From positions 53,833,484 to 53,897,483 of the forward strand of contig CM018697.1 of the NCBI GenBank assembly GCA_009363875.1: a stretch of 64,000 nucleotides of DNA, read 5' to 3'. This DNA is from Mikania micrantha (taxonomy: Eukaryota > Streptophyta > Magnoliopsida > Asterales > Asteraceae). The notes beneath the pieces were generated by a model. The model did no database searches. It had not been told where the DNA came from and worked only from the letters and a program-made list of their open reading frames with translations. Shown one piece after another: positions 32,701 to 43,950 of this stretch. The position numbers and the translations under genes were made by a program. Position 1 is the stretch's first letter. Each line of letters starts with the position of its first letter.

Positions 32701-33779
32701 GATCAGCCCTTTGTTCCACGAACCTGCACATTTCTTCTTTGATTTGCAGCTACAATCTGTTATAATCTCATTTCTAACAATACCTAAACATGTATACACC
32801 CCCGTCTAAGTGTTCTAAGTGCTCCAATTCGGTCATAACATCAAAACCATATGTATTCAAGAAAAACCCTCTAAAACCGAATTTAAAATGGGTGTTTACC
32901 TCAAATTTCGTGGATGAAATCTCGAAATACTTGTACTTCCTTGATCTACGTCGTGTAGTGGTCGTTTTGAACCGAGGATCACTTGAATCCGATGCAAGAT
33001 GGTTGAGAAATCTTAGAGAGATGTTGAATATTTGTAGAGAGAGAGAGAGACGAGATTGAGAGAGAGATGTGAGGTTGGTGATGATGATTATGGCATTTAA
33101 TTGCCATAATAAATGCTTCACCACACCCGGTTGATCGGTCTCGTTCGGTTTCGCGTATTATGCCGTGTCGCGTAGTTTACGCGACGAAACGACACGGTTA
33201 TAAAATTAGAAATCTTTTAATTATTCAAGGTTGTAATTCCTAATAAATTAACTAATATCTTCTTATTTATTAAACAAATTTAAAATTTTAATTAACTGTT
33301 TAAATCGAAATGTACGGTCGTCGCGCGTATTCGTACGAATCGTCACCCACACGAACACAACGATAACTATACTTTTCAATCTTGTTTTCTAATTATAGAA
33401 TATCATTCAGAACGTTAAACTTTCAGATATATTCGTACAGATCGTCACCTATACGAATAACCCGTCCATTTAGCATTCACATAACGATATTCGTGTGTTT
33501 TGTTCTTTAAAGCCTCACATACGTTTATACATAATAATTCCTAAGCAAATAATCACATGATGGTTCTGTATTGCCAGATAATTATCCGACTCAAGAAGCA
33601 TTGTTCTGAACTGTGTTTCTGTTAAATGTGTCTGAAACTGTTCTATGACAACTCACCATGATAATGATAAATGACATGAATATGAAAATTACTGAAATGT
33701 GTATGATTCATACCTGTTTTTACTGTTCATGTACTGTAGAGATCACTGTTCCGGTAACGGTTCCGGCACTGATGTTACA
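29764..33779 (-). mobile_element. 5' LTR of gypsy B
   Basis: 4016 bp, collinear with the 3' LTR. Differences I noted: a C/G change near 31193, CATACCC in place of CATAACC in the second U5 block, two extra bases in the GA tract near 33050, three changes near 33315-33325 and 33598. This copy would drive transcription; its U3 starts at 33779. Submodules: U5 hairpins near 30283 and 30507, intron candidate 31567-30119, 44-bp repeats from about 31163, CGAACC cluster 32372-32727. Confidence 0.95.
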
Positions 33780-33784
33780 CAAGT
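33780..33784. repeat. Target-site duplication of B, right copy (CAAGT)
   Basis: Second copy of the 5-bp duplication. After it the chromodomain tail of element A resumes with codons for YPQLFAEEV and ends at 33831. Confidence 0.97.
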
Positions 33785-33831
33785 ATCCCCAACTCTTTGC
33801 CGAGGAAGTCGTACCGAATAACGAGTCTTAA

Positions 33832-33865
33832 ATTTCGGGACGAAATTTCTCTAACAAGGGGAGAC
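33832..33865 (+). other. 3' untranslated end and polypurine tract of gypsy A
   Basis: ATTTCGGGACGAAATTTCTC, itself a small inverted repeat (TTTCG/CGAAA), is followed by TAACAAGGGGAGAC, the PPT, directly before the LTR start at 33866. The same sequence ends B and E. Confidence 0.85.
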
Positions 33866-36800
33866 TGTAACATCAGTGCCGGACGCGTGCCGGAACCGTG
33901 ATCGTAACAGTAAACATGTACAGTGATTCAGGTACACATTTCGTTAAACTATGTTTAGACTATTTATACATTTGATTAGCATGAAACTAATATACGATTG
34001 TCTGAATTTGACTGAAACCTTAGGGTTTAACAGTCTGAAACATGTCAGACAACACAGTGTTGAAACACAAATACATGATGTGATAACTGTTTGCATAAAC
34101 GTATGTGAGGATAAACAAAACGAAACTATAACGGTTATTGTTACAGAATGCTAAACCGACGAGTTATTCGTATTGGTGACGATCTATACTAATGATTCTG
34201 ATAGTTTAACGTTCTGAAATAAGGACTTAACAGTAGAAAACAAGAATCAGAAAGCCAAACCATCGACGTGTTCGTTCGAATGACGATTCGAACGAATACG
34301 CGCGATGGTGACGCGATCTGATGAAACGATTACGAAAACGAATAACGATACGAACGATAATAATTTTAAGGAATATTATATTTCTTATTTTACAATTTTG
34401 AAACTCATCATAAAATAAAATAAACTAAACTATTTTATAAATCGCGAAACAAACAAACGAACCGTGAAAGTCAATGAAACGCGTAAAAACAATTTAATTC
34501 GAAAGATTAATTAACTAAACGATATTTAAAATAATTTCTAGTAATAAATAATATTCGAATCGTTAAAATAAATTCATTTTATTTTATTTACAAAATAAGC
34601 GCGTAGCGTGCCGGATACGCGACGAAAACGCGAACCGAGCAACCGAAACAAACCCGAACACGCGGGGAACTACTCGGGGTATAAAAACCCATTTATTATC
34701 TTCATCTTCTTCATTCTAGCAAGAAATCCTCTCTCTCTCACTCTAAATCCCGGTTTTCACGTTTTCCATTAGAAATCACCATTAAAACACCCATAACTTC
34801 TTCATTCCTTAACCAAATCGCACATATAATATATCGAAACGACCGTATCGACGAGGGGAAGCTGAAAGTACAGGTGATCGGAGCTAGTTCGAAGTATTTT
34901 GGCTGGAATCTTAGAGAGAAGTTGCTGCTGGAAGTTGGTTTCACCATTGTTGCAGGTACGAATCTTAAACCGGTTTTTATCACCTTAAATCTGTTATATG
35001 GCGAACAAAATCGACTTTAGGACTTGGGGAACATGTAAATTCGAAGTTTGGATGGGTGGGGATGGGCTGAAAATCATTGCAACTGGGAATCGAAGCATGA
35101 AACCCCACGAAACTAGAACCGACAAGCTGGGAAAAACTGGGCAGCCTGTTCGTTGAGATTTTTAGGATCGATAGACCACCTGGGGGCCTGGGTTGGGACT
35201 CATTGGTATTAAAAGATGAATGACAAGGAGATTGGGATCACTGACAATCGAAATTTAAGCCAAAAATCAATTAAGAAAACGAAATGGAAGTGATTAATGT
35301 TGACCGATCTTGGGCTGGAAATTTGTTCATATTAGATGAGCTGCTAGTTGATAATACAAAGTCAGAACCTTCTATATTAATTCTTGGAATTAATACAACT
35401 ATATGGAACCTAAACTTACTGATAATTTTCGAAATTTAAGCCATGTGAAGTTGGGATATAGTCATCGATTGGGTGGGGTCACAACCCATCAATATTGCTA
35501 AAATATGTCCTATGCACACACGACTAGTGAGACAATGCTGTAACCACAAAGAATTAAGATTGAAAAACATGAACAAGGGATGGAAGCAAATTTCATTTTA
35601 TAAAAGAATATTAGGGTAGTCATGCAAATGATAATAATTAGTTTAAAAATTAAGTGGTTAAGTGCAATAAGTAAACAAACTCCACATAAACCATCCTAAA
35701 ACGTGAACCTATTACTTGTGTTAACACATTAGAATGGTGAATACCATTTTAAATTAGCATAAGTAATGTACCCTAATTTTAACTTTAAAAAAAAAAAAAA
35801 CTTAAGTCTTAATAGTTAGAAAATATTATGGTTTTCAAAACAATACAATGTGTCAAGGTTATAATTCAAGTCCAAAACCTATGAACAAGAATAGAATATA
35901 TTAATAATTAACCTAGAATGGGTTAAGTATTAGTGTATTACACTGCAAGGAGACTAAGACTAAACAAACAACAATACTTATAAGTGTTAACCCACTTTAG
36001 GGTTAACTCACAAATAAATAATTATACTTATAAGTTACAAACAATTTGGAATCAAACACAGGGTCGTGAATACAATCTCAAGAACAACAAGTGAGCGCGT
36101 GCATTCTGTGATTTCTTAGTCAACCACTTCAACAACAAGGTGAGTTCATTGTCCCCTTTCAAATTTATTTGTTTTACTTCGGGACTGAGAAGCATGTTAA
36201 ACATTTTTATTGAGATGTTATATAATGCTTTAAAAATAAACATGATTACTTATGATCGAAACCTTTACTTTAAGCTTGATGCTTAAAATCAATTGTTGGT
36301 TACTTGATACAATTACATTAGACTTGATTCTATTACATGAGACTAAATGCTATTACATGAGACTTGAATTAATTACATGAGACTTGATTCAATTACATGA
36401 GACTAAATGCTATTACATGAGACTTGATTCAATTACATGAGACTTGATACAATTACATGAGACTAAATGCTATTACATGAGACTTGATTCAATTACATGA
36501 GACTTGATACAATTACATGAGACTAAATGCTATTACATGAGACTTGATTCAATTACATGAGACTTGATACTATTACATGAGACTTGATTCAATTACATGA
36601 GACTTGATACTATTACATGAGACTTGATACTATTACATGAGATATGATGTTTGGAAACGATTACTTGCTCCTAGGCCATCATACATGTATCTATCCATAG
36701 TCTACGTAATTGCTAAACGTCTGGTATTCCAGAGCTTGTAACTAGGGGGTGAGATACATGTAATAACATATACATAATGATACTCAGCTATTACCTGGTT

Positions 36801-37924
36801 ATAAGGGACATGTAATTGCTAAACGTCTGGTATTCCAGAGCTTTTGTCGGCTTATATGAGGTATGTAAAGGCTAAACATGAAAGTATCGATTCTAAGCTA
36901 TTACCTGGTTATAAGGGACACGTAATTGCTAAACGTCTAGTATTCCAGAGCTTGTGTCGGCTTATATGAGGTATGTAAAGGCTAAACATAAACGTAACGT
37001 TACGGGGCTATTACCTGGTTATAAGGGACATGTAATTGCTAAACGTCTGGTATTCCAGAGCTTTTGTCGGCTTATAAGAGGTATGTAAAGGCTAAACATG
37101 AACCTATTGAATGCTAAGCTATTATCTATATAAGAGACATGTAATTGCTAAACTTCTGGTATTCCAGAGCTTTTGTTTGCTTATAGTAGATATGTAATTG
37201 CTAAACTATGTGTGTATGAATCTATGATGCTTGATAAACATGATGCGAAACTAACACTTATGAATACAAAAGACATGAAAACTTTGAAACAGATAACCAA
37301 AGCTTTGATGAGGATTGTATGGATTGGTAGGTAAAATGCTTAATTATTATTAATAACAATGTCATATCCGGGTTAGTATGTGGTGGGATGTTGGCTAGGG
37401 CTTGTTCCCTTACATATGCCCTATATATAAGCATACCGATTTGGATATTACAGGTGGAGTTAATAAGGTTAAGGTTTTACCGAAAGAGGTTTGTGAAACT
37501 ATTTTAAACTTATAAACTTTATGAACTCACCAACCGTTGTGTTGACTTGATCTTTTTACATGCTTTCTCAGGTGAAGAACAGGTTTAAGCATAAGCTCTT
37601 GGATTTACATACTAGGATGCCCAGATAGAGGACCTAGTAGACTTTTGGAAAAGTACATCTTTTGTTGATGATACATATTACTTTTGATATCTTGTACATA
37701 TACATTATTCTTTTGATTAGGTTTACTTAGTTAAATTGCAGAACATTGCTATTGTAATTTAACTTTGTAATCCTATATATCATTTGATTGTGCTTTAGAT
37801 ATTCTTAAACGTTGATGCTATGTAAACAATCTGATCATCACGATTATCAACCACGATATCACGCCCCGGGAGCCTTCCGCCAGGCGGGGACTCCGATCCA
37901 ACCCCACCGGCTCGGGGTGTGACA
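33866..37924 (+). mobile_element. 3' LTR of gypsy A
   Basis: 4059 bp, the same length as the 5' LTR although small indels compensate (a shorter A-run near 35790 and an extra ACA near 36085). Submodules: TATA about 34680-34686, putative intron 36140-37571, 20-bp array about 36302-36638, 110-bp repeats about 36700-37205, U5 hairpin near 37412-37436. The end abuts the gag of copia C, so the last 36 residues of the frame starting at 39671 are antisense LTR sequence. Confidence 0.93.
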
Positions 37925-40119
37925 TTTTTTGTATCCACAAGTTTTCCTGTTTAAGTGCATTCTTAAGATAATACTTATCTTGTATCACCACATTGTTGTT
38001 AAAAACCAAATTAGACTTTAAGAGTTTTGAAAGTTTCAACTTTTCTTCATTCGAGGCTTTCAAAAGTTCTTCCTTGTTTTGATTTGACATTTTATGTTTT
38101 TTAGGAATAAACTTTGAAACCATTGTGACACATGACTTTGCATTACTAACTTGTACTTTTAACTCACACATATAAGGACAATTAGCAATGATGTGCCATC
38201 TTGTACCATACTCAAAACATATTCTCCTCTCCACAAACCTAGGAGAATAGTTTTGCACAAACCTATGGTTTTGGTGATTTGTCACGGGTGAACCATAAAC
38301 CAATCTTTGATTCCTTGTTGAACCAATATGAGTCAAATGTGGCTGCTTACCACTTGACGTGGGAGACTCATAGTTCAACATTTCACATCTTGTGGGACTT
38401 AGTGAAATCTTGTCTTTGATCCAAGAGTTTGAAGTATCACACTCTGATTCCACTTTGTTTGATGCACATGATGATTTCACAACCCATTTTGATTGAATTT
38501 GGCATTTAAGTTTTGAACTTGAAAAACAATTTTGTTTTGAAAATTTCTTGTTTTTGTTCTTTGAAAACTGTTTAATTTCAACCAATGGGGTTTTGAAATA
38601 AACTTTCTTATTGGATGATGTTGCTGAGTTTGAAACACATGGTTTCACATCATCATAGATATTATTATGAGAATCATCATAATCCTTATGTACATCCATC
38701 AACCCACATCTGTACAATGTCTCCTCATCATATTCCTCTAAAGTACAATCTTCAATGATAGGAGGAATGTTGTCATCAACACAAATTGGAGACTTTCCGT
38801 TATTGAGATTTTTATCTTTTGAAATTTCATTATCACTTGGTTTCTTAATAAGAGGACTTGAAGAAGTTATAGAATCATAATGATTCTCCAATTTGTGCAT
38901 GATTTTGTCAAAGTCGCTTTTTGCGTTGTCCATTATGAGTTTAATATTATTAACTGCATTTGTCAATTCAACATTTACTTTGCTCAGAATGTCAAGTTTT
39001 TGTTCAGAAATGCCTTCATTGGCATTTGACTTTGACAAATCATTAGTCAACTTTTGAACCTGTGACTTCAATTCTGCAATTTGTTTTGTAAAACACTTTT
39101 CATTTGATTTTAAAACCATGTATGCTTTATTCCAGTTTGATAAGTCATATTTGAAGTTTAGGTTTTCTTCCTCCAAACTCCAAATTTGTCCCTCAAGATT
39201 TAAAAATTTAGGGCATGAGAATTTAGAAAATTTACCTGAACTTACCTTTTTATCTGAAATGGTAGGACAATGATCTTCACTAACGATCGTAGTTGTTTCA
39301 GACAAATTATCAGAGGCATCCTCATAAACACTCTCATCCTCTGTTGACACCACATCATCACTTGAAGTTTCATTCTTTGACTTTAACATATCATCTTCAG
39401 ACTTCTTCATCTCACTTGTGATTTCATAATCATTAAAAGTGCACGCGTCTTCAGTTACCTTACATCTCTCATCTACAACTTCATTCACCTGTTTGCTATC
39501 TTCAGCCATTTCAGGTTCATTTTCTTTATCAGATTCTGACACTGAAGAATCCTCACTCTTTTCTTCATCACTACTTTCCATCCTCAAATTCACACTTGTC
39601 TCAATACGATCTTCCGTTTTCAAATCAGCTTCCGTTCCTCTGTCAACATCTTCTTTTTTCTTTCTTAACACTCATAGTAGCCTTTAACATGTTTCTTTGT
39701 TCATCAATCCATGAGAAATAAACAATTTTCACAATCCATGTTCCGGTTCGCCATATCTCCGATTCCATTTTGTCAACCACATCTTTGAAGTTCATTAATT
39801 TGACTTGATGAATGACTTCAGTTTCCTTCATTCTTTCAACAAAATCACTCCATCGATAAGGTAAGAATTGCGTAAACTTATCAATAATTTGCCCATCAGT
39901 GATATAGAACTTAAAGTATTTCAATTCTTGCATAAGTGGTAAAAGACGATCATAAGCATCATTGATCTTCTTTACAACATGATTGTTATATGCAAGTTCT
40001 AACAAACTCCACTTTGCACATGAATGTTGCATTTGTTCAAAATCAGTTTTTTTAATATCTTTAGAAATGATCACCAAAAAGAAGTCATACAATTCTCTTT
40101 CTTGATTAAATTCAAACAT
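37925..40119 (-). pseudogene. Copia C gag, long coiled-coil type, frameshifted and truncated
   Basis: Two minus-strand frames overlap. 40119-39643 resembles a copia Gag (UBN2-like) C-terminal half (FLPYRWSDFVERMKETEVIH, MNFKDVVDKMESE). A frameshift near 39660 leads into a second frame, open from 39671 to the A insertion at 37925 (about 582 residues). That part has an acidic Ser/Glu-rich segment, a coiled coil (LNLEGQIWSLEEENLNFKYD, FTKQIAELKSQVQKLTNDLS) and a damaged zinc knuckle, ICFEYGTRWHIIANC, where the second Cys is Tyr. Gag binds and packages RNA. No protease, integrase or RT of this element is visible on either side of A, so it may be a gag-only derivative or have lost pol by deletion. 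Confidence 0.72.
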
Positions 40120-40887
40120 TTGATCTTCATTCAGTTTTGATGTCCCAAAATTCTCATTTGATTTCAGACATGTTTTCTTTATTGTTTGTATAACAACTTC
40201 CGGTAATTGTCATCCGCTTTAGTAATAAACGTTTCAAATATGGATCTCCAGTTCAGGTATTTATCCAAATTGTCCAACACAAGTCCATTGTTAGTCAACC
40301 ATTCCACGTTCCAGTTCTGGTATGTCATTTATAATTTTTATGTTCACAACTTCAAAATTTATCTTCTCAAAACAAAACAGCTCAAACCTCGTCAAAACGT
40401 CCGAATTAGGTCTTGAAACCTATCCCAAATGATCCGGAAGGCCCAAAATAGCTAAACAAGGTTTTCTTGAACTTTTAATAATATATCTTTCTCGGAAACA
40501 TTTTCGAACAAACCTATTGGTAGGTTCTCACGAACCTATTGGAGGTTCCCACGAACCTATGGAGGTTCCCACGAACCTATTGGTTATGAATCTATGGAAG
40601 TTCTCACTCGGGTTCGTCTGTCTGATTGAACAGACCTGCAACTTCACTAAAATGGCTCTAGAATCTTCAATTTTTTGAGTTAGAAGGCGTATGAGTAGTC
40701 AAAATCTTCGTTTTTTCGAGGCGCATCTTTCTATTGGATTAGAATTTGCAAAAACTTGATAATTTTTGTAGATCTGGCTTTTGGTTGACGATAACTTGAA
40801 GAACTTCAAGAAAACCTTCAAGATGATGAAGTTTCTAATCAAATTACATGAAATTGATGTCCAAACACTCGTAGAATCGAGCCAAAC
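40120..40887 (-). other. Leader/gag N-terminal region of copia C with CGAACC cluster
   Basis: No clear frame. Between about 40505 and 40620 the plus strand repeats CACGAACCTATTGGAGGTTC-like units three to four times and ends in GGGTTCGTC, a small CGAACC/GGTTC cluster between PBS and gag. The rest looks like a decayed gag start. Confidence 0.5.
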
Positions 40888-40899
40888 GCTTTGATACCA
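40888..40899 (-). other. Primer-binding site of copia C
   Basis: The minus strand reads TGGTATCAAAGC one base after the LTR end TCAACA. It differs by one base from the initiator-Met complement used by the other elements. Confidence 0.75.
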
Positions 40900-40900
40900 C

Positions 40901-41465
40901 TGTTGATTTGAAGAATCGATCACGAAATCCTACGATTCGTTTATAAACGTGCGGAATCCATTCATAACTAGATTTGGATCAACAAAAACATTGTAATATA
41001 TCAAGAATCTGCATTGTTCATTAACATTCAAGTGTTTACAATGAATCAAACGTGAAATACAAGACACTTCAATACAGAAAGACACTAAGATGAACAGAAT
41101 TTCATGAAGATCTTCAAGTCTTGTTCTTGATTCTTGAGAGAGAATTGTTGCTTGATATGTGTGGAAATATGAGCTCCAAGCTTATCAAAAAGAACTAGAA
41201 ACACCATATATATAGGTTTCTAGATCAAAGGTCCATAGGTTTGGCTCATAGATTCAGCCCATAGATTCGGCCCATTTATGTCCTATCATTTTACACGAAC
41301 CTATGATAAGGTTCGTGAAACCTCACCCCAACCCAACCTTAAACCATGTGAGCTGAACCCTTTGACACTTGACTTTTCTAATCATATACAACAGATTATG
41401 ATTTCATTTACAACAAGCGAGGTTCGCACAGTAAATGCAGCTTTCACACAGAAAATGCACCAACA
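40901..41465 (-). mobile_element. Copia C 5' LTR
   Basis: 565 bp, TGTTGG...TCAACA on the minus strand, adjacent to a PBS, so it is the 5' LTR. TATATATA at about 41207-41214 is the likely TATA box. The right flank is the decayed integrase of gypsy E (ATTTG). Confidence 0.88.
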
Positions 41466-42253
41466 ATTTGCAAGTCTAGTTTTTGAGAGTTACCTATATG
41501 AACAGCTGAACACCCTAAGTACAGCTCACCGTTCACCAACAGACGGTTGAAGCTAAAGTACGACACTGATCTTGGAGGATATGTGGAGAACCTGTGTGTC
41601 AAACGTCGGTGGAAATTGGAACACTCAATTGCCACTGATCAAATCCTCCTACAACAACAGTCAATATAGTAGCATTGAATGCACATCATTCGAGGCTCCT
41701 TAAGGTCGGCAATGTCAGCTGCGGAACTAATTGATTGAGATAGGGGGAAATCGAATAACTCAACCAGTACTTAATTAGGAAAACACCTTGTTAAGTGGAG
41801 GTATATTCAAGGAAAGGTATAGTCCATTCTAAAATAAAGGGGCGAACAAGCATCACGAAAAGTAGGACAGTTCGAGATCATCAAATGCATTCGAGCTATG
41901 GCACATAGATTGAGGTCACCAGATGACCTTAGTTGGATGCGTTACGTGTCTCACGTCTCGAACTTGAATAAATGTTGTGCTAACGAATCGTTCGTCATAA
42001 CAATTGAAGGAATTCAATTGAACGGACATTATACCTTATGTAATGACCTTCAGAGTTTATGGCTCGTGAGATTAAACACCTAAGGAAAAGTCGTATTTCC
42101 ATTGCCACGTCTCATCGGAAATTCAAAGCGCAAACTACTTGAGAAATGCGAAGATCACACTATGTCCAGGAAATCCCCAATTGCTTACAGAGAAAGCCGT
42201 AACCGATAACTATTCTTAAATTTCCGGACGAAATTTCTCTAACAAGGGGAGAC
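41466..42253 (+). pseudogene. Gypsy E integrase-chromodomain remnant and PPT
   Basis: A heavily decayed copy of the Tekay integrase 3' end: TLSTAHRSPTDG, LEDMWRTCVSNVGGNWNTQLPLI, YNNSQYSSIE, then VSHVSNLNKC and a chromodomain trace. There are many stops and frameshifts. It ends in TTTCCGGACGAAATTTCTCT and the PPT AACAAGGGGAGAC. The 5' side was removed or displaced when copia C inserted. Confidence 0.8.
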
Positions 42254-42573
42254 TGTAACAACAGTGCCTAAGCCGGTGCCAGAACAATGATCGCAACAGT
42301 AGCATGAACAGTAAACAAACACAAGCTATACATATTCTATTCTATTTCATGTTCATATCAATAGTCAAAGTCATTTCATATTATCAAACAACAGGTTCAT
42401 AAGCAAGTAGCAGAAACTAAGTACAGAACAATGGTTCTTGAGTCAGGTAATTATCTGGCAACACTGAACCATCATGGGTTTATTTGTTAGGATCTATTAG
42501 GATAGCACGTACGTGAGGCTAATCAAAACAACACAATAACAGTTGTTGTTACGGAATGCTAAACCGACGAACT

Positions 42574-42601
42574 ATTCGTATAGGTGACGATTTATACGAA
42601 T
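42574..42601 (+). promoter_or_regulatory. U3 dyad of LTR E
   Basis: ATTCGTATA (42574-42582) and TATACGAAT (42593-42601) are a perfect 9-bp inverted repeat enclosing GGTGACGATT. This is the best preserved example of the element shared with LTRs A and B. Confidence 0.55.
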
Positions 42602-43077
42602 AGATCTGACAGTTTAACGATCTGGAACGATGATTGTAAATTAGACAACAAAATCAGAAAGTGAAACGTACGATCGTGTTCGTACAGTTAGCGCTCTGTA
42701 CGAAAACGCGCGTAAGTGACGTTTTGTGACGAAACAAAACGAAAGACGATTCGAACGATAATAATTATAAGGAAATAAAATATTTCCTGTTTTACAATTT
42801 TGAAACTCATCATAAATAAAATTAAAGCAAAGCAAAACTATTTTAAATTTAGACGCGTAAACCATAACACGCGAATAAATAATAAAACGCGTAAAATTTA
42901 TGAGTTTCGATAAATAAATTAAGAAATTAACAATTAATATCATTACTAGAAATAAACACTTCCCAAACACATAAAATAAAGCCTTTTATTTAGATTACGT
43001 AATTACACGCGTTACGATCCGGAAACGCGATGAATACGCGAACCGAGCAAACGAAACGAACCCGAATACCCTCGGGA

Positions 43078-43085
43078 TATATAAA
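43078..43085 (+). promoter_or_regulatory. TATA box of LTR E
   Basis: TATATAAA after CGAACCGAGCAAACGAAACG and CCCTCGGGA, collinear with the TATA boxes of LTRs A and L, and followed by CTCTCTCT tracts. Confidence 0.7.
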
Positions 43086-43482
43086 CGTGGAAAGAACTAA
43101 ATTCTTTCATTTTTACACATCTCTCTCTCTCTAGCTCTCTCTCCCGTCACCTCTCTCTCTAAAGTTCTTCATCTTCAACCTTCAAGATCTCACTCGTTTG
43201 GAGACGAAATCGGGTGTTCTTGGTGTCCACGCGTAGCTAGGAACCAGCTCTACAAGGGAGTACAACAGATCGGAAGCTTTGGCCACTGAAATTTAAGGTA
43301 TGTAGCTCGAAACTTTCGGAAAAATAGGGTTTTACTTGGTTTTGATACACACACACAAAATTCGTCAGCCTTAAACCCGATAGTGACCATCAACCTGTTC
43401 GAGCATCACATGGTGCAAGGCATTAACGTATAACACAATTAGAAGCAGTTAGATCGAAGGGACTAATGATGAAGAAGACCTA

Positions 43483-43950
43483 ACAGGTTCGGGGCCTGTT
43501 GGAACCGCACAGGCCGAACCTGTTTGAGGTGAACGAACCCTGCGTGAGCCACTCCCGAACCCTGTCAAGCTTCACCAACCACCGAACCCTACTCTAACAG
43601 ACGAACCATCCCATAGGCGAACATTGTCGCCTCTGCCGAACCTTTCATAACCCACGAACCACCAGCGAACCCTGGCGAACCATTATGTAGAGACACGAAC
43701 CCTCAGGCCGCCACGAACCTTCCACCTGGTTGACGAGCCCTCACGAACTCATGCATCAGGAACGAACTCTGGTTCGTTGGTCACCACAGCCGAACCCTAA
43801 GCGACATGGTGTTAGCCGAACCCTATCCTAGGAACGAACCCTGCTTCAGGCAGGCGAACCCTCGACCACGGTGCATGTTAGCCGAACCATATTGCACAAA
43901 CCACCGAACCTTTTTAGTTCATCATATAGCCGAACCCTTGAAAGGTTCGC
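43483..43950 (+). repeat. CGAACC cluster in LTR E
   Basis: About 18 CGAACC and 3 GGTTCG hexamers in 470 bp, strongly biased to CGAACC on the sense strand, starting about 400 nt downstream of the TATA box. Intervening sequence is not repeated, so this is not a simple tandem array. Confidence 0.92.

Larger units (their letters stand above)
20869..33779 (-). mobile_element. Gypsy element B (Tekay/Del chromovirus type), apparently intact
   Basis: A complete minus-strand element of 12.9 kb: 5' LTR 29764-33779, PBS 29749-29760, one gag-pol frame 24917-29587, PPT next to 24882, 3' LTR 20869-24882. It is flanked by perfect CAAGT duplications (20864-20868 and 33780-33784) and sits inside the chromodomain codons of element A. 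I noted about six substitutions between the two 4-kb LTRs by eye, so it is younger than A or of similar age. The very long LTRs, initiator-Met PBS and chromodomain fit the Tekay/Del lineage of chromoviruses. It is the only candidate for an autonomous, recently active element here. Confidence 0.95.
13322..37924 (+). mobile_element. Gypsy element A (Tekay-type, non-autonomous), carrying nested B
   Basis: Two plus-strand LTRs of 4059 bp (13322-17380 and 33866-37924), both starting TGTAACATCAGTGCC and ending GGGTGTGACA, flank a PBS, a zinc-knuckle gag-like gene, a broken RNase H-integrase-chromodomain remnant and a PPT. I noted only about ten substitutions plus small indels between the LTRs by eye, so the insertion is recent. 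Capsid, protease and RT are missing, so A must have moved with help from another element. The flanking pentamers are TTATT (left) and TTTTT (right), four of five identical, so the target duplication is only tentative. It sits in copia C and is split by element B at 20868/33780. Confidence 0.9.

Noticed and set aside
37818..37924. Last 36 residues of the frame starting at 39671 as part of Gag
   Set aside because: They are antisense sequence of the gypsy A LTR end, fused by the insertion.
13317..37929. A clean target-site duplication for gypsy A
   Set aside because: The flanking pentamers are TTATT and TTTTT in AT-rich surroundings; 4 of 5 is not convincing evidence by itself.
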